From TWA4 sp045121095 (GTDB taxonomy: Bacteria > Bacillota > Clostridia > Lachnospirales > Lachnospiraceae), in contig JBGVFN010000029.1 in NCBI GenBank assembly GCA_045121095.1, positions 1 to 29,736 of the forward strand: a stretch of DNA of 29,736 nt. Direction: 5' to 3'. Every line of letters begins with the position of its first letter. The first letter of the stretch is position 1. The notes beneath the pieces were generated by a model that did not search any database, was not told the origin of the DNA, and was given only the letters and a program-made list of their open reading frames with translations. The translations under genes were made by a program, and so were the position numbers. Of the stretch, positions 1 to 7,071 are shown one piece after another.

Positions 1-77
1 GCGCCTGAAAACACGGCCGGCATTTCCATAAACAGCTTTCGGACTCAATTTTTTTTTTTTTTTTTCTGCTTTTCACC

Positions 78-338
78 TCAAAGTTTTAAAACCGAAAGTT
101 CAATAAAAGCGACTGTACAGGAAAAAAACAGCGAACACCAGCTGTTCCACCAGTCTGCGCTGCATGCCGCCACGATTCCTCCTGCTCCCAGAACAGAAGC
201 AACCAGAACAGCCAGCAGACTGATACTCTTTTTGTACTTTTTCCTGCTGATTTTTTCATAAAGAATCAAAACCAGAGAATTCATCAGAACCTCTGTTGCA
301 AAAAGCACATCCAGATAAATTACGCCGCTGTTGTTCAC
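78..338 (-). CDS. SpoIIGA-like N-terminal fragment (possibly truncated)
   Basis: An 86-residue membrane protein. Residues 7-28 (IYLDVLFATEVLMNSLVLIL) resemble the first segment of SpoIIGA, the membrane protease that activates sigma-E, which typically begins with a YxDVLFxxNFxMNxxLL pattern. Two more hydrophobic segments follow at about 39-59 and 66-86. Family members are near 300 residues with five membrane segments and a C-terminal aspartic protease domain, so most of the protein is missing. The frame stops at TGA 12 bases before a run of 17 A (coding strand). The frame is open across this tract when shifted by one base, so a frameshift, decay or a homopolymer sequencing error are all possible. 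The start is GTG, with AAGGA about 9 bases upstream. Its place directly downstream of ftsZ fits the usual ftsZ-spoIIGA-sigE-sigG order. The assignment rests on the N-terminal pattern and synteny only. Confidence 0.5.
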   Translation of the reverse strand: MNNSGVIYLDVLFATEVLMNSLVLILYEKISRKKYKKSISLLAVLVASVLGAGGIVAACSADWWNSWCSLFFSCTVAFIELSVLKL

Positions 339-430
339 ACTGTTTTTCCTTCTTTCCGCTGCTTTTATATTGATTCATTTTTAGAAACGTGCTTTCCACT
401 CATTTTATCTCAGAGAAAGTACCTTTTTTG

Positions 431-457
431 TAAAAAAATAAGAGCATCTCTGCTCTT
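431..457 (-). terminator. Second terminator-like hairpin after ftsZ
   Basis: A perfect 7-bp stem (AAGAGCA/TGCTCTT) with a 4-base loop, followed on the minus strand by A and seven T. It lies just beyond the stronger hairpin at 464-500 and may be a back-up terminator for the dcw transcript. Confidence 0.6.
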
Positions 458-463
458 TTCATC

Positions 464-500
464 GACAAAAAATGCCGCCAGATGACACTGACGGCATTTC
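464..500 (-). terminator. Rho-independent terminator of the dcw/ftsZ transcript
   Basis: On the minus strand an 11-bp stem (AAATGCCGTCAG pairing with CTGGCGGCATTT, one G-T pair) closes a 6-base loop and runs into six T. It lies 149 bases after the ftsZ stop. Between them are three near-direct copies of ATCCTGTT (503-531), and a 14-base stretch from the ftsZ stop region (648-661) is repeated at 613-626. The whole 310-bp gap from 339 to 648 holds these two hairpins and simple repeats, but no gene. Confidence 0.75.
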
Positions 501-648
501 AAATCCTGTTTTATCCTGTTATAATCCTGTTTTTTCATCGGTTTTAGAGTATGGCAGTACTCCGAATCCTGTACTTCGTTTCTGCATACATGTGCTGCTG
601 TATACATCACTTTTTATCTTTTTGTATCACTTATTTTCCTGTATTACT

Positions 649-1785
649 TTATCTTTTTGTATTTTTAAAAAAGTCAGGGAATACAATGTCTTTCATCTTT
701 TCAGTAGGTTCCACTTTGCTGGCTGCATTGCCAAAATTATAGCTGCCGCCTACCTGATTTAAGGTATGTTTGGGCTGTTCCTGTGTGGGGGGAACCTGGG
801 GTCTGGTGCGGGTTATAGTTTCTTCTGTTGTTTCAGGTGCATCCAGACCAGTAGCAATAACGGTAATTACTACTTCATCAGACATATTTTCATCATATCT
901 TGCACCAAAGATAATATTAACTTCTTCGCCAGCCAGTTCCTGTACATATTCTGCTGCTTCGGAAGTATCCATCAGACTGATATCACCGGTAATATTAAAG
1001 ATAATATCTGAGGAACCTGCAATCGTAGTTTCCAGAAGTGGACTGGAAATTGCCTGTTTTACTGCATCCTCTGCCTTATTGTCACCCTTGCCGTAACCGA
1101 TACCGATGTGAGCAATACCTTTATCCTTCATAACAGTACGTACATCGGCAAAGTCCAGATTGATCAGCGCGTTCACATTGATCAGATCGGTGATACCCTG
1201 TACTGCCTGCTGCAGGATCTCATCTGCTTTGCGGAATGCATCGGGAATGGTTGTCTTCTTATCAACAATCTGCAGAAGCTTCTGGTTGGGGATCATGATC
1301 AGAGTATCTACACTCTTTTTCAGTTCCTCAATACCAGCCATGGCATTTTTCATACGAGGTTTTCCCTCGAATTTGAAAGGCTTTGTAACAACACCAACGG
1401 TAAGGATCCCTTTATCCTTAGCCATCTTTGCAATTACAGGTGCAGCACCGGTTCCGGTCCCGCCGCCCATACCGCAGGTTACAAATACCATATCTGCATC
1501 TTTAATAATATCCTGAATCATATCAGCACTTTCTTCTGCTGCTTTTTTACCAATCTCCGGTTTTGCTCCGGCACCCAGACCTTTTGTAAGCTTTTCACCG
1601 ATCTGAAGTGCTACCGGTGCTTTACACAGTGTCAATGCCTGACTATCTGTATTCACACCAACAAATTCTACACCGCCAATATTTTCCTCAATCATGCGGT
1701 TTACGGCATTATTACCGGCACCGCCAACACCAATTACAATTATCTTGGCTTCGCCTTCATATTCATCTATCTTCACTTCGAGCAT
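649..1785 (-). CDS. ftsZ: Cell division protein FtsZ
   Basis: Tubulin-like GTPase that polymerises into the Z-ring at mid-cell and recruits the division machinery. The 378-residue length is normal. The N-terminal nucleotide fold contains GVGGAGNNAVNRM (19-31), and the signature loop GGGTGTG is at 107-113. The T7 loop (NLDFADVRTVM) needed for GTP hydrolysis across the subunit interface is present at about 210-220. A poorly conserved linker (about 315-355) leads to a C-terminal peptide ending in DIVFPDFFKN, the kind of tail that binds partners such as FtsA or SepF. The ATG start is preceded by GAAGGAGGGG at good spacing. It is the last dcw gene here, 347 bp after ftsQ with its own candidate promoter in between. 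ftsA, which commonly precedes ftsZ, is absent. Confidence 0.97.
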   Translation of the reverse strand: MLEVKIDEYEGEAKIIVIGVGGAGNNAVNRMIEENIGGVEFVGVNTDSQALTLCKAPVALQIGEKLTKGLGAGAKPEIGKKAAEESADMIQDIIKDADMVFVTCGMGGGTGTGAAPVIAKMAKDKGILTVGVVTKPFKFEGKPRMKNAMAGIEELKKSVDTLIMIPNQKLLQIVDKKTTIPDAFRKADEILQQAVQGITDLINVNALINLDFADVRTVMKDKGIAHIGIGYGKGDNKAEDAVKQAISSPLLETTIAGSSDIIFNITGDISLMDTSEAAEYVQELAGEEVNIIFGARYDENMSDEVVITVIATGLDAPETTEETITRTRPQVPPTQEQPKHTLNQVGGSYNFGNAASKVEPTEKMKDIVFPDFFKNTKR

Positions 1786-1851
1786 ATGAGCCCCTCCTTC
1801 ATCACAGTCTACCGTATGCGCGGATTTAGGTCATCCTAAACACTTAACAAT

Positions 1852-1880
1852 ATCTTATTTTATTTTGATAAAATAATCAA
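1852..1880 (-). promoter_or_regulatory. Candidate sigma-A promoter for ftsZ
   Basis: On the minus strand TTGATT (1875-1880) and TAAGAT (1852-1857) are separated by 17 bases, in an AT-rich stretch 67 bases upstream of the ftsZ start. Each hexamer matches 4 of 6 consensus positions. It would allow ftsZ expression independent of the upstream operon. Confidence 0.45.
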
Positions 1881-1935
1881 CTGTTTTTTCAAATTTTTAA
1901 CAAAACACTTCCGCAAAAACTGCCCTATTTTTTAG

Positions 1936-2127
1936 GTAACTATTCAGCCAAGCATGATTTTTGTTCAAAATACCGTGTCAAGCTTGCTTGTAAACGGTAT
2001 TGGGGACAGAAAATCGTATTTGGCGTTTAGCCAAATGAATAATCGCGTGCCCTTTAGGGTATTTCGAAGAAAATTATGAATGCTTGCTGAATTTATTCAA
2101 GACAGTTCAGCAAGGCTGAACTGTTAC
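1936..2127 (+). repeat. Interspersed structured repeat, copy A (192 bp)
   Basis: Near-full copy of a repeat family, starting 5 bp beyond the ftsQ stop and ending upstream of the ftsZ promoter. The ends form an inverted repeat: GTAACTATTCAGC on the left and GCTGAACTGTTAC on the right. Internal hairpins from left to right are: a stem AATACCGT/ACGGTATT enclosing the loop GTCAAGCTTGCTTGTAA (1969-2000); TTTGGC/GCCAAA (2020-2035); and a right-end hairpin ACAGTTCAGC-AAG-GCTGAACTGT (2103-2125). In addition the left ATTCAGCCAAGCAT pairs with ATGCTTGCTGAAT at 2080-2092. A 19-bp module with CCCTTTAGGG lies at 2044-2062. No open frame. Compared with copy C the two are nearly identical apart from the position of that module and a few bases. 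Confidence 0.85.
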
Positions 2128-2132
2128 ATTAT

Positions 2133-2870
2133 TTACTGTTCCTGTTTAAAATAATATGTACCATCAGAGGATGCTCCCGACTGAATATTGTCCAGATACA
2201 ACGTGCCTTTCAGCCCTTCCAGTTTTGGAAGAATTGCATCCAGTTCTGCAATTTTCAGATCCATATTATCCGGTTCTCCCAATTCAATTTTCACATCGCC
2301 TGCATATGCACTGACGCTGGTGGCTGAGTCAAAGGAAATCCTCTCAATCTTCAGTTCATATTTCTCAAACAGCTGAGTCATCATAAGTACCTGGTTAAAC
2401 ACACTCTTCTGCTCTGTTTCCAGCGTTTTATGCAGTACAATCTGCGAAAAATTAATTCCCTGAACTTCACAGATGCCTTCCAGCTTACTCGAACTGCTTT
2501 CTACTACTGTTCCATCCCTGTCAAAATACATATAACTGCCCATGTAATATACATAGCCGATGATATTTTTCTCATATACAATTACTTTCACTTTATGCCG
2601 ATCTACGATTTCGATCTGGTAACGCTCTATAAAGGGAATCTCCTTATTTTTTCCGAAATGATTGTCCAGATAGCATTTGATTGTATTGTTTTCCACTGTA
2701 GAATCGAACAGAAATGCTTTAATTTCATCTTCTGTATAGAAACTGTTTCCTGTTACAGTCACAGTTTTTATCGTTGAACTCCCGATTGCAATCACTGCAA
2801 TCAGCAGCAGCGCCAGTAAAACCAGCACGACTATCCATCCTGTTTTTCGTTTTTGGAACCTATCCAGCAT
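2133..2870 (-). CDS. ftsQ: Cell division protein FtsQ/DivIB
   Basis: Bitopic division protein that joins FtsL and FtsB/DivIC in the septal complex regulating FtsW and its PBP. The 245 residues show a short basic cytoplasmic tail (KRKTGW), one membrane segment (about 13-31) and an extracytoplasmic part beginning with a POTRA-type region (IKTVTVTGNSFYTEDEIKAFL, about 34-54), followed by the FtsQ beta domain. The first 40 bases overlap the end of murA, and GGAGGAG lies 5 bases before the ATG, inside murA, so the two genes are probably translationally coupled. DivIB proteins are divergent and I identify this one from architecture and operon position. Confidence 0.88.
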   Translation of the reverse strand: MLDRFQKRKTGWIVVLVLLALLLIAVIAIGSSTIKTVTVTGNSFYTEDEIKAFLFDSTVENNTIKCYLDNHFGKNKEIPFIERYQIEIVDRHKVKVIVYEKNIIGYVYYMGSYMYFDRDGTVVESSSSKLEGICEVQGINFSQIVLHKTLETEQKSVFNQVLMMTQLFEKYELKIERISFDSATSVSAYAGDVKIELGEPDNMDLKIAELDAILPKLEGLKGTLYLDNIQSGASSDGTYYFKQEQ

Positions 2871-4114
2871 GTTTCTCCTCCAAGTATCCTGATTGTATCT
2901 GTAATGGATTCATATCCTCGTTGAACATGGTAAAAATCATCTATAATGGTCTCTCCATCCGCACCCATAGCCGCAATTACCAGTGCAGCACCGCCTCTCA
3001 GATCCGGCGCTGTTACTTCTGCTCCATGGAAATGGCATCTTCCCTGAATCCAGGCCTGTTTCTGATCCTGGTCAATGGTGATACAGGCTCCCATTTTTCC
3101 CAGTTCATCTGCTGTGCGGAACCGGCTGGAAAATATATTCTCACGAATCCTGCTGTTTCCACAGGCTCTGCAAAGAACTGCCAAAAGCGGAGACTGGAGA
3201 TCTGTGGGAAACCCTGGATGCGGAGCTGTCTCCAGATACGATACAGGAAATATCCGATCTGGAGCTCTGCAGATCAGCCGCTCACTTTCCACTGTGATGG
3301 CAGCCCCCATCCGCCGTAAAACCTGTAAAGTGGATTGCATCCAATCTACTGGCACATGTTCCAGTTCAATCATACCACCTGTATTCATACAGCAAAAAAG
3401 CCATGTGCCTGCTGCAATCCGGTCACCTGCCAGAGTAAATTCCATATCTTTGGTTTTCTGCTTCCCATGTATCCGGATGCACGAAGTTCCCTCTCCGCAG
3501 ATATCAAATCCCATTTGCCTGAGAAATGCTGCCAATTCCAGAATTTCCGGTTCTCTGGCAGCATTTTCGATGATCGTAATTCCCTGTGCACCGGTAGCTG
3601 CCAGCATCAGATTCTCCGTAGCTCCCACACTGGGCAGGGGCAATGTAATCCGGGTGCCGGTCAGCTGTTTTGCCTGTACGCAAATGCATTCATCCTGCAA
3701 TTTTATCTGACTTCCCAGCTTTTGAAATCCATCCAGATGAAAATTAATGGGGCGGCTTCCCAGCACACATCCGCCAGGATAAACAGCCTCTGCTTCCCCA
3801 CATCTAGCCAGCAGTGCTCCCATAAAAATCACGGAAGAACGCATCTGTTTCATAAAATGTGCAGGAATCCGGGTACTTTTTATTTGTGCGGCATGCACCA
3901 CCACCCGATTGCCTTCTACTTTTATCTCTGCTCCCAGTGCACGCATAATCTTTAATGCAGTAACCACATCCTGAATCATTGGTACACCATCCAGAACCGT
4001 TATGCCCGGATGGAGCAAAGTGGCTGCCAGGCAGGGGAGCGAACCATTTTTTGACCCCTGCACCCGCAGATGTGCCTGTAAAGGACCATGTCCCCTGATC
4101 CGCAACCTGCTCAT
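2831..4114 (-). CDS. murA: UDP-N-acetylglucosamine 1-carboxyvinyltransferase
   Basis: Transfers enolpyruvate from PEP to UDP-GlcNAc, the first committed step of peptidoglycan precursor synthesis, in the cytoplasm. The 427 residues match the usual 417-430. The substrate-binding Lys22-Asn23 pair (GSKNGSLPCLAATLL) is present, and Cys116 in GGCVLGSRPINFHL corresponds to the catalytic, fosfomycin-sensitive Cys115 of E. coli MurA. The late motif GFPTDLQSPLLAVLC and the end motif RGGAALVIAAMGA...DDFYHVQRGYESI are both recognisable. The ATG has AAAGGA about 9 bases upstream. It overlaps ftsQ by 40 bases and lies 137 bp after ftsW. Low-GC Gram-positives often carry two MurA paralogues (MurA/MurZ), so a second copy elsewhere would not be surprising. 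Confidence 0.95.
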   Translation of the reverse strand: MSRLRIRGHGPLQAHLRVQGSKNGSLPCLAATLLHPGITVLDGVPMIQDVVTALKIMRALGAEIKVEGNRVVVHAAQIKSTRIPAHFMKQMRSSVIFMGALLARCGEAEAVYPGGCVLGSRPINFHLDGFQKLGSQIKLQDECICVQAKQLTGTRITLPLPSVGATENLMLAATGAQGITIIENAAREPEILELAAFLRQMGFDICGEGTSCIRIHGKQKTKDMEFTLAGDRIAAGTWLFCCMNTGGMIELEHVPVDWMQSTLQVLRRMGAAITVESERLICRAPDRIFPVSYLETAPHPGFPTDLQSPLLAVLCRACGNSRIRENIFSSRFRTADELGKMGACITIDQDQKQAWIQGRCHFHGAEVTAPDLRGGAALVIAAMGADGETIIDDFYHVQRGYESITDTIRILGGETCWIGSKNEKQDG

Positions 4115-4145
4115 ACCTGTCTATCCTTTCTGAAACCTGTTTTCA

Positions 4146-4172
4146 GACAGTCCAGTCAATACTGAACGTTAC
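4146..4172 (+). repeat. Degenerate right end of the interspersed repeat (copy G)
   Basis: The stretch GACAGTCCAGTCAATACTGAACGTTACATTAT resembles, with several mismatches, the right end of copy A (GACAGTTCAGCAAGGCTGAACTGTTACATTAT). It lies between ftsW and murA. Similarity is partial, so it may be an old relic or chance. Confidence 0.4.
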
Positions 4173-4251
4173 ATTATATGATGCTTTTGAATTTTGAATC
4201 ATCTATATTATCATATGCCTGAAGCTTCAGAAAGAAACGAAAAACAACTGC

Positions 4252-5505
4252 CTACTTCTCATAGATAATCTGGTTGGAGACACTTAGTACCATGCCCATC
4301 TCTGCCAGCAGAATCGCCACCGAAGTACCGCCATAACTGATAAATGGCAGGGTTACACCCGTATTGGGAATGGTGTTGGTTACAACCGCAATATTCAGTA
4401 TGACCTGCAATGCAATATGTATCATAACACCGGATACGATCATGGCACCATATAAATCCGGTGCCCGCAGGATAATATACACAAAGCGGTAGATCATATA
4501 GGCAAACAGCCCCATAACACAGGCTGCACCAAAAATTCCCAGTTCTTCACAGATAATGGCAAAAATCATATCATTATGTGATTCCGGAATAAAACCAAGC
4601 TTCTGTATACTGCTTCCAAGACCTTTGCCAAAAAGTCCGCCGGACCCGATGGCATAAAGTCCCTGAAGGACCTGATAGCCCTTATCCAGTGGATCGCTGG
4701 CAGGATCTTTCCATACCATAATACGATCCAGCTGATATGCCTTGACCAGATGCAGATCAACCAGAATATTAGGGTAAATATAAACAACAGTTACAACTGT
4801 CACCACAAAAATCACCAGAAACAAATAAAGCTTCTTTCGTTTGCTGGCGATAAAATACATCAAACAGCCAATTCCTGCAATAATAATACCGGAACTTAAG
4901 TTGTTAATAATAACAAACCCCACCAGAGGCAGCATCATTAAAATCATGGTAAACATTACCGTAAGCCGGTCAATATTTTTAATACAGCGGTTGATCATAT
5001 AGGCAAAGGTCAGAATCAGGGCAATCTTTACAAATTCTGTAGGCTGATAAGTCGGGAGCTGACGCACACCGGGAATCAGGTTGATCCATCGTTTCTGTCC
5101 ATTTACTTCCACACCAAATGATGTAAAATCTACCAGAACCATCAGAACGACAGATAGTACATACAGAGGTGCCGTAAATTTCACAAACCAGTGATAATCC
5201 AGTTTCGAGACAAACAGCATAAATGCAAAACCCAGAGCCATAAAGGCAGCTTCCTTCAGCGCATAATGCCATTCCCCTTCTCCTGAAGCGGATGCCACAT
5301 AAGCGGAGCTGCTGTAAACCATAATAACGCCAAAACAGCACAGTACCAGAATGGTAATCAAAAGTCTGTGATCATAATGCTGTCCATACTGCTCCGGCAG
5401 AACCTTAAACCGTTTGCCCGCAATTATTTTCTCTTTTACCTGCTCATTTCCTGCATTTTTCTTATCTTTGGTTGTGCTTTTATTTCGTGAAGCGATTGTC
5501 CGCAC
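4252..5505 (-). CDS. ftsW: Peptidoglycan glycosyltransferase FtsW (SEDS family)
   Basis: Polytopic membrane enzyme that polymerises lipid II into glycan strands at the septum with its partner class B PBP. The 417 residues carry about ten hydrophobic segments from residue 49 on, after a basic cytoplasmic N-terminus. SEDS motifs seen are NGQKRWI, QPTEFVKIAL, a large extracellular loop with SDPLDKGYQVLQGLYAIGSGG, PESHNDMIFAIICEELG, and NTIPNTGVTLPFISYGGTS near the end. In Bacillus the gene at this position is spoVE, a paralogue of ftsW, so a sporulation role cannot be excluded. The start is uncertain: the only NTG start is a GTG lying inside the Shine-Dalgarno sequence itself (GGGAGGTG), with an in-frame TAA three codons upstream. 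The next ATG is within the first membrane segment. Confidence 0.94.
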   Translation of the reverse strand: MRTIASRNKSTTKDKKNAGNEQVKEKIIAGKRFKVLPEQYGQHYDHRLLITILVLCCFGVIMVYSSSAYVASASGEGEWHYALKEAAFMALGFAFMLFVSKLDYHWFVKFTAPLYVLSVVLMVLVDFTSFGVEVNGQKRWINLIPGVRQLPTYQPTEFVKIALILTFAYMINRCIKNIDRLTVMFTMILMMLPLVGFVIINNLSSGIIIAGIGCLMYFIASKRKKLYLFLVIFVVTVVTVVYIYPNILVDLHLVKAYQLDRIMVWKDPASDPLDKGYQVLQGLYAIGSGGLFGKGLGSSIQKLGFIPESHNDMIFAIICEELGIFGAACVMGLFAYMIYRFVYIILRAPDLYGAMIVSGVMIHIALQVILNIAVVTNTIPNTGVTLPFISYGGTSVAILLAEMGMVLSVSNQIIYEK

Positions 5506-5512
5506 CTCCCTT
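5503..5512 (-). promoter_or_regulatory. ftsW ribosome binding site overlapping the GTG start
   Basis: The minus strand reads AAAGGGAGGTGCGGACAATCGC (shown in part). The near-perfect Shine-Dalgarno AAAGGGAGGTG contains the only in-frame NTG codon. An ATC codon (5494-5496) lies at ideal spacing, 8 bases after GGAGG. Either the GTG is used with no spacer or a rare AUC start is used. Confidence 0.5.
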
Positions 5513-5588
5513 TATTTTGAAAAACAAATCTAAAAACATGATATTTTCCGAAGAAACAGCAGCCGATTTGAATGTGGCACATACGGTT

Positions 5589-6944
5589 TTAATCTAGCGC
5601 ATGAACACATTCTTTAAAAATCTTACCGCGTACTTCGTAATTCGGGAACATTCCCCAGCTTGCACAGGCAGGAGACAGCAGTACCGCATAACCGGACTGC
5701 GCTTTTTCTGCAGCCACTTTTACTGCTTCTTCCATGGATTCCACGAAGGAATAATCGGTAAATCCATGTTTTTCTGCACAGGCAGCAATCTTGGGACCGG
5801 TCACACCCATAAGAAGCATATGCTGAATGGTAGTACCAAAGGTTTCGATCCATTCGTCATATTCAGATGCTTTGTCATAACCGCCTGCAATCAGAATAGT
5901 AGGACGGGTCATAGCCTGAACGGCCTTAATGGCAGCATCGGGGTTTGTGCCCTTGGAATCGTTATAATAAACAACACCATGTTTCTCGGTTACATATTCA
6001 ATTCGATGTTCTACTGCCTTAAATTCCCGAAGCGTTTTGCGGATAATCTCCACATCAATGCCCATAGCCCATGCCATTGCAGCAGCTGCCATGGCATTTT
6101 CATAATTGTGGGGACCAATGATGTTCATTTCTTCGGTCTTAACAAACTCGATTCTCTTCTCACCCTGTTTCAGAACGATCATGCCGTCATCCAGGAAAAT
6201 ACCTTCCTCCAGCTTTCTGGTACTGCTAAAGAAAATAACCGGAATCTTCAGCTGACTGCCGAATTCACGGAGACGTTCATCTTCATAATTCAGTACACAG
6301 GCACCGTCAGAATCCTGATTTTTTGTAATATTTTCCTTAATATGGGCATAATTTTCCATGGTCTTGTGACGATCCAGATGATCTTCTGTAATATTTAAAA
6401 TTGCACTGACTTCCGGTTTGAAGTCAATGATGGTTTCCAGCTGGAAACTGGAGCATTCCACAACAGTCAGGGAGTCATCACGCATATTCAGCGCTTCCTG
6501 TGTATAGGGGATACCAATATTACCAACAGTAAAAGCACTTTCTGCTGCGTTGGCAAAGATTTCACCCACCAGAGCAGTGGTAGTGGTCTTTCCATTGGTT
6601 CCGGTAATTGCAGCCAGTTTGCCCTTGCCAGCTCGATAAGCCAGCTCAATTTCACTCCAGATGGGCACCTGTGCTTCCTGCAGTACCTTTACAAAAGGAA
6701 CTTCCAGCGGGATTCCGGGGCTGATGACACAAAGCTCTGCCTGAGAAGCCATCTCTGCAGTCAGTTCGCCTTTCCAGATTTCAATGGCTGCTTCCGGAGC
6801 AAATTTACTGCGGACAGCTTCTTTATCCAGTTTTTCATTACCATCGTATAAAATAACCTGTGCGCCCAGCTTTAACAGCAGATCTGCTGCACCAATTCCG
6901 CTGATGCCTGCACCGGCAACCAGTACTTTTTTTGAAAATTCCAT
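5589..6944 (-). CDS. murD: UDP-N-acetylmuramoylalanine--D-glutamate ligase
   Basis: ATP-dependent cytoplasmic ligase that adds D-glutamate to UDP-MurNAc-L-Ala. The 451 residues are the expected length. Domain 1 starts with a Rossmann-type loop (VAGAGISGIGAADLLL). The ATP P-loop GTNGKTT is at 115-121. ECSSFQLE and NITEDHLDRH mark the central Mur ligase domain. The C-terminal domain has AVEHRIEYV, the DSKGTNPDA motif and the family ending SPACASWGMFPNYEVRG. The ATG follows GGAG by 7 bases. It lies between mraY and ftsW in the usual clostridial order. Repeat copy B sits in the 127-bp gap between mraY and murD, so it would be in the message. Confidence 0.97.
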   Translation of the reverse strand: MEFSKKVLVAGAGISGIGAADLLLKLGAQVILYDGNEKLDKEAVRSKFAPEAAIEIWKGELTAEMASQAELCVISPGIPLEVPFVKVLQEAQVPIWSEIELAYRAGKGKLAAITGTNGKTTTTALVGEIFANAAESAFTVGNIGIPYTQEALNMRDDSLTVVECSSFQLETIIDFKPEVSAILNITEDHLDRHKTMENYAHIKENITKNQDSDGACVLNYEDERLREFGSQLKIPVIFFSSTRKLEEGIFLDDGMIVLKQGEKRIEFVKTEEMNIIGPHNYENAMAAAAMAWAMGIDVEIIRKTLREFKAVEHRIEYVTEKHGVVYYNDSKGTNPDAAIKAVQAMTRPTILIAGGYDKASEYDEWIETFGTTIQHMLLMGVTGPKIAACAEKHGFTDYSFVESMEEAVKVAAEKAQSGYAVLLSPACASWGMFPNYEVRGKIFKECVHALD

Positions 6945-6965
6945 ATGATACTCCTTTGATTTTTC

Positions 6966-7057
6966 GTAACTATTCAGCAGAGCATCGTTTTCGATAAAAT
7001 TACTGTATCAAGCTTGCTTGTAAACAGTAATTTTAATCGAAAATTATACTCTGCGTA
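6966..7057 (+). repeat. Interspersed structured repeat, copy B (reduced, 92 bp)
   Basis: Begins with the shared flank ATTTTTCG and GTAACTATTCAGC seen in copies C and D, but lacks the right-end GCTGAACTGTTAC hairpin. Its core is one long hairpin of roughly 18 bp (TTTTCGAT-AAAATTACTGT pairing with ACAGTAATTTTAATCGAAAA) around the loop TCAAGCTTGCTTGTAA. That loop is identical to copies A and C, while the stem pair C-G has become T-A on both sides (ACCGT/ACGGT in A and C, ACTGT/ACAGT here). Outer AGCAGAG and CTCTGC also pair. It occupies most of the mraY-murD gap. Confidence 0.8.
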
Positions 7058-7071
7058 AAGGTATGTTCCAT

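Noticed and set aside
503..531. Three ATCCTGTT copies considered as a CRISPR-like or binding-site array
   Set aside because: Units are 8 bp with 2-3 bp spacing and AT-rich; simple low-complexity sequence is the better explanation.
410..762. Short frames on both strands in the ftsZ downstream gap
   Set aside because: They cover the two terminators and the ATCCTGTT repeats and lack binding sites.
1108..1839. Long plus-strand frame opposite ftsZ (243 residues)
   Set aside because: It is a shadow of ftsZ with no ribosome binding site and no known domain; ftsZ is certain on the other strand. The same applies to long frames opposite murA, murD and groEL.
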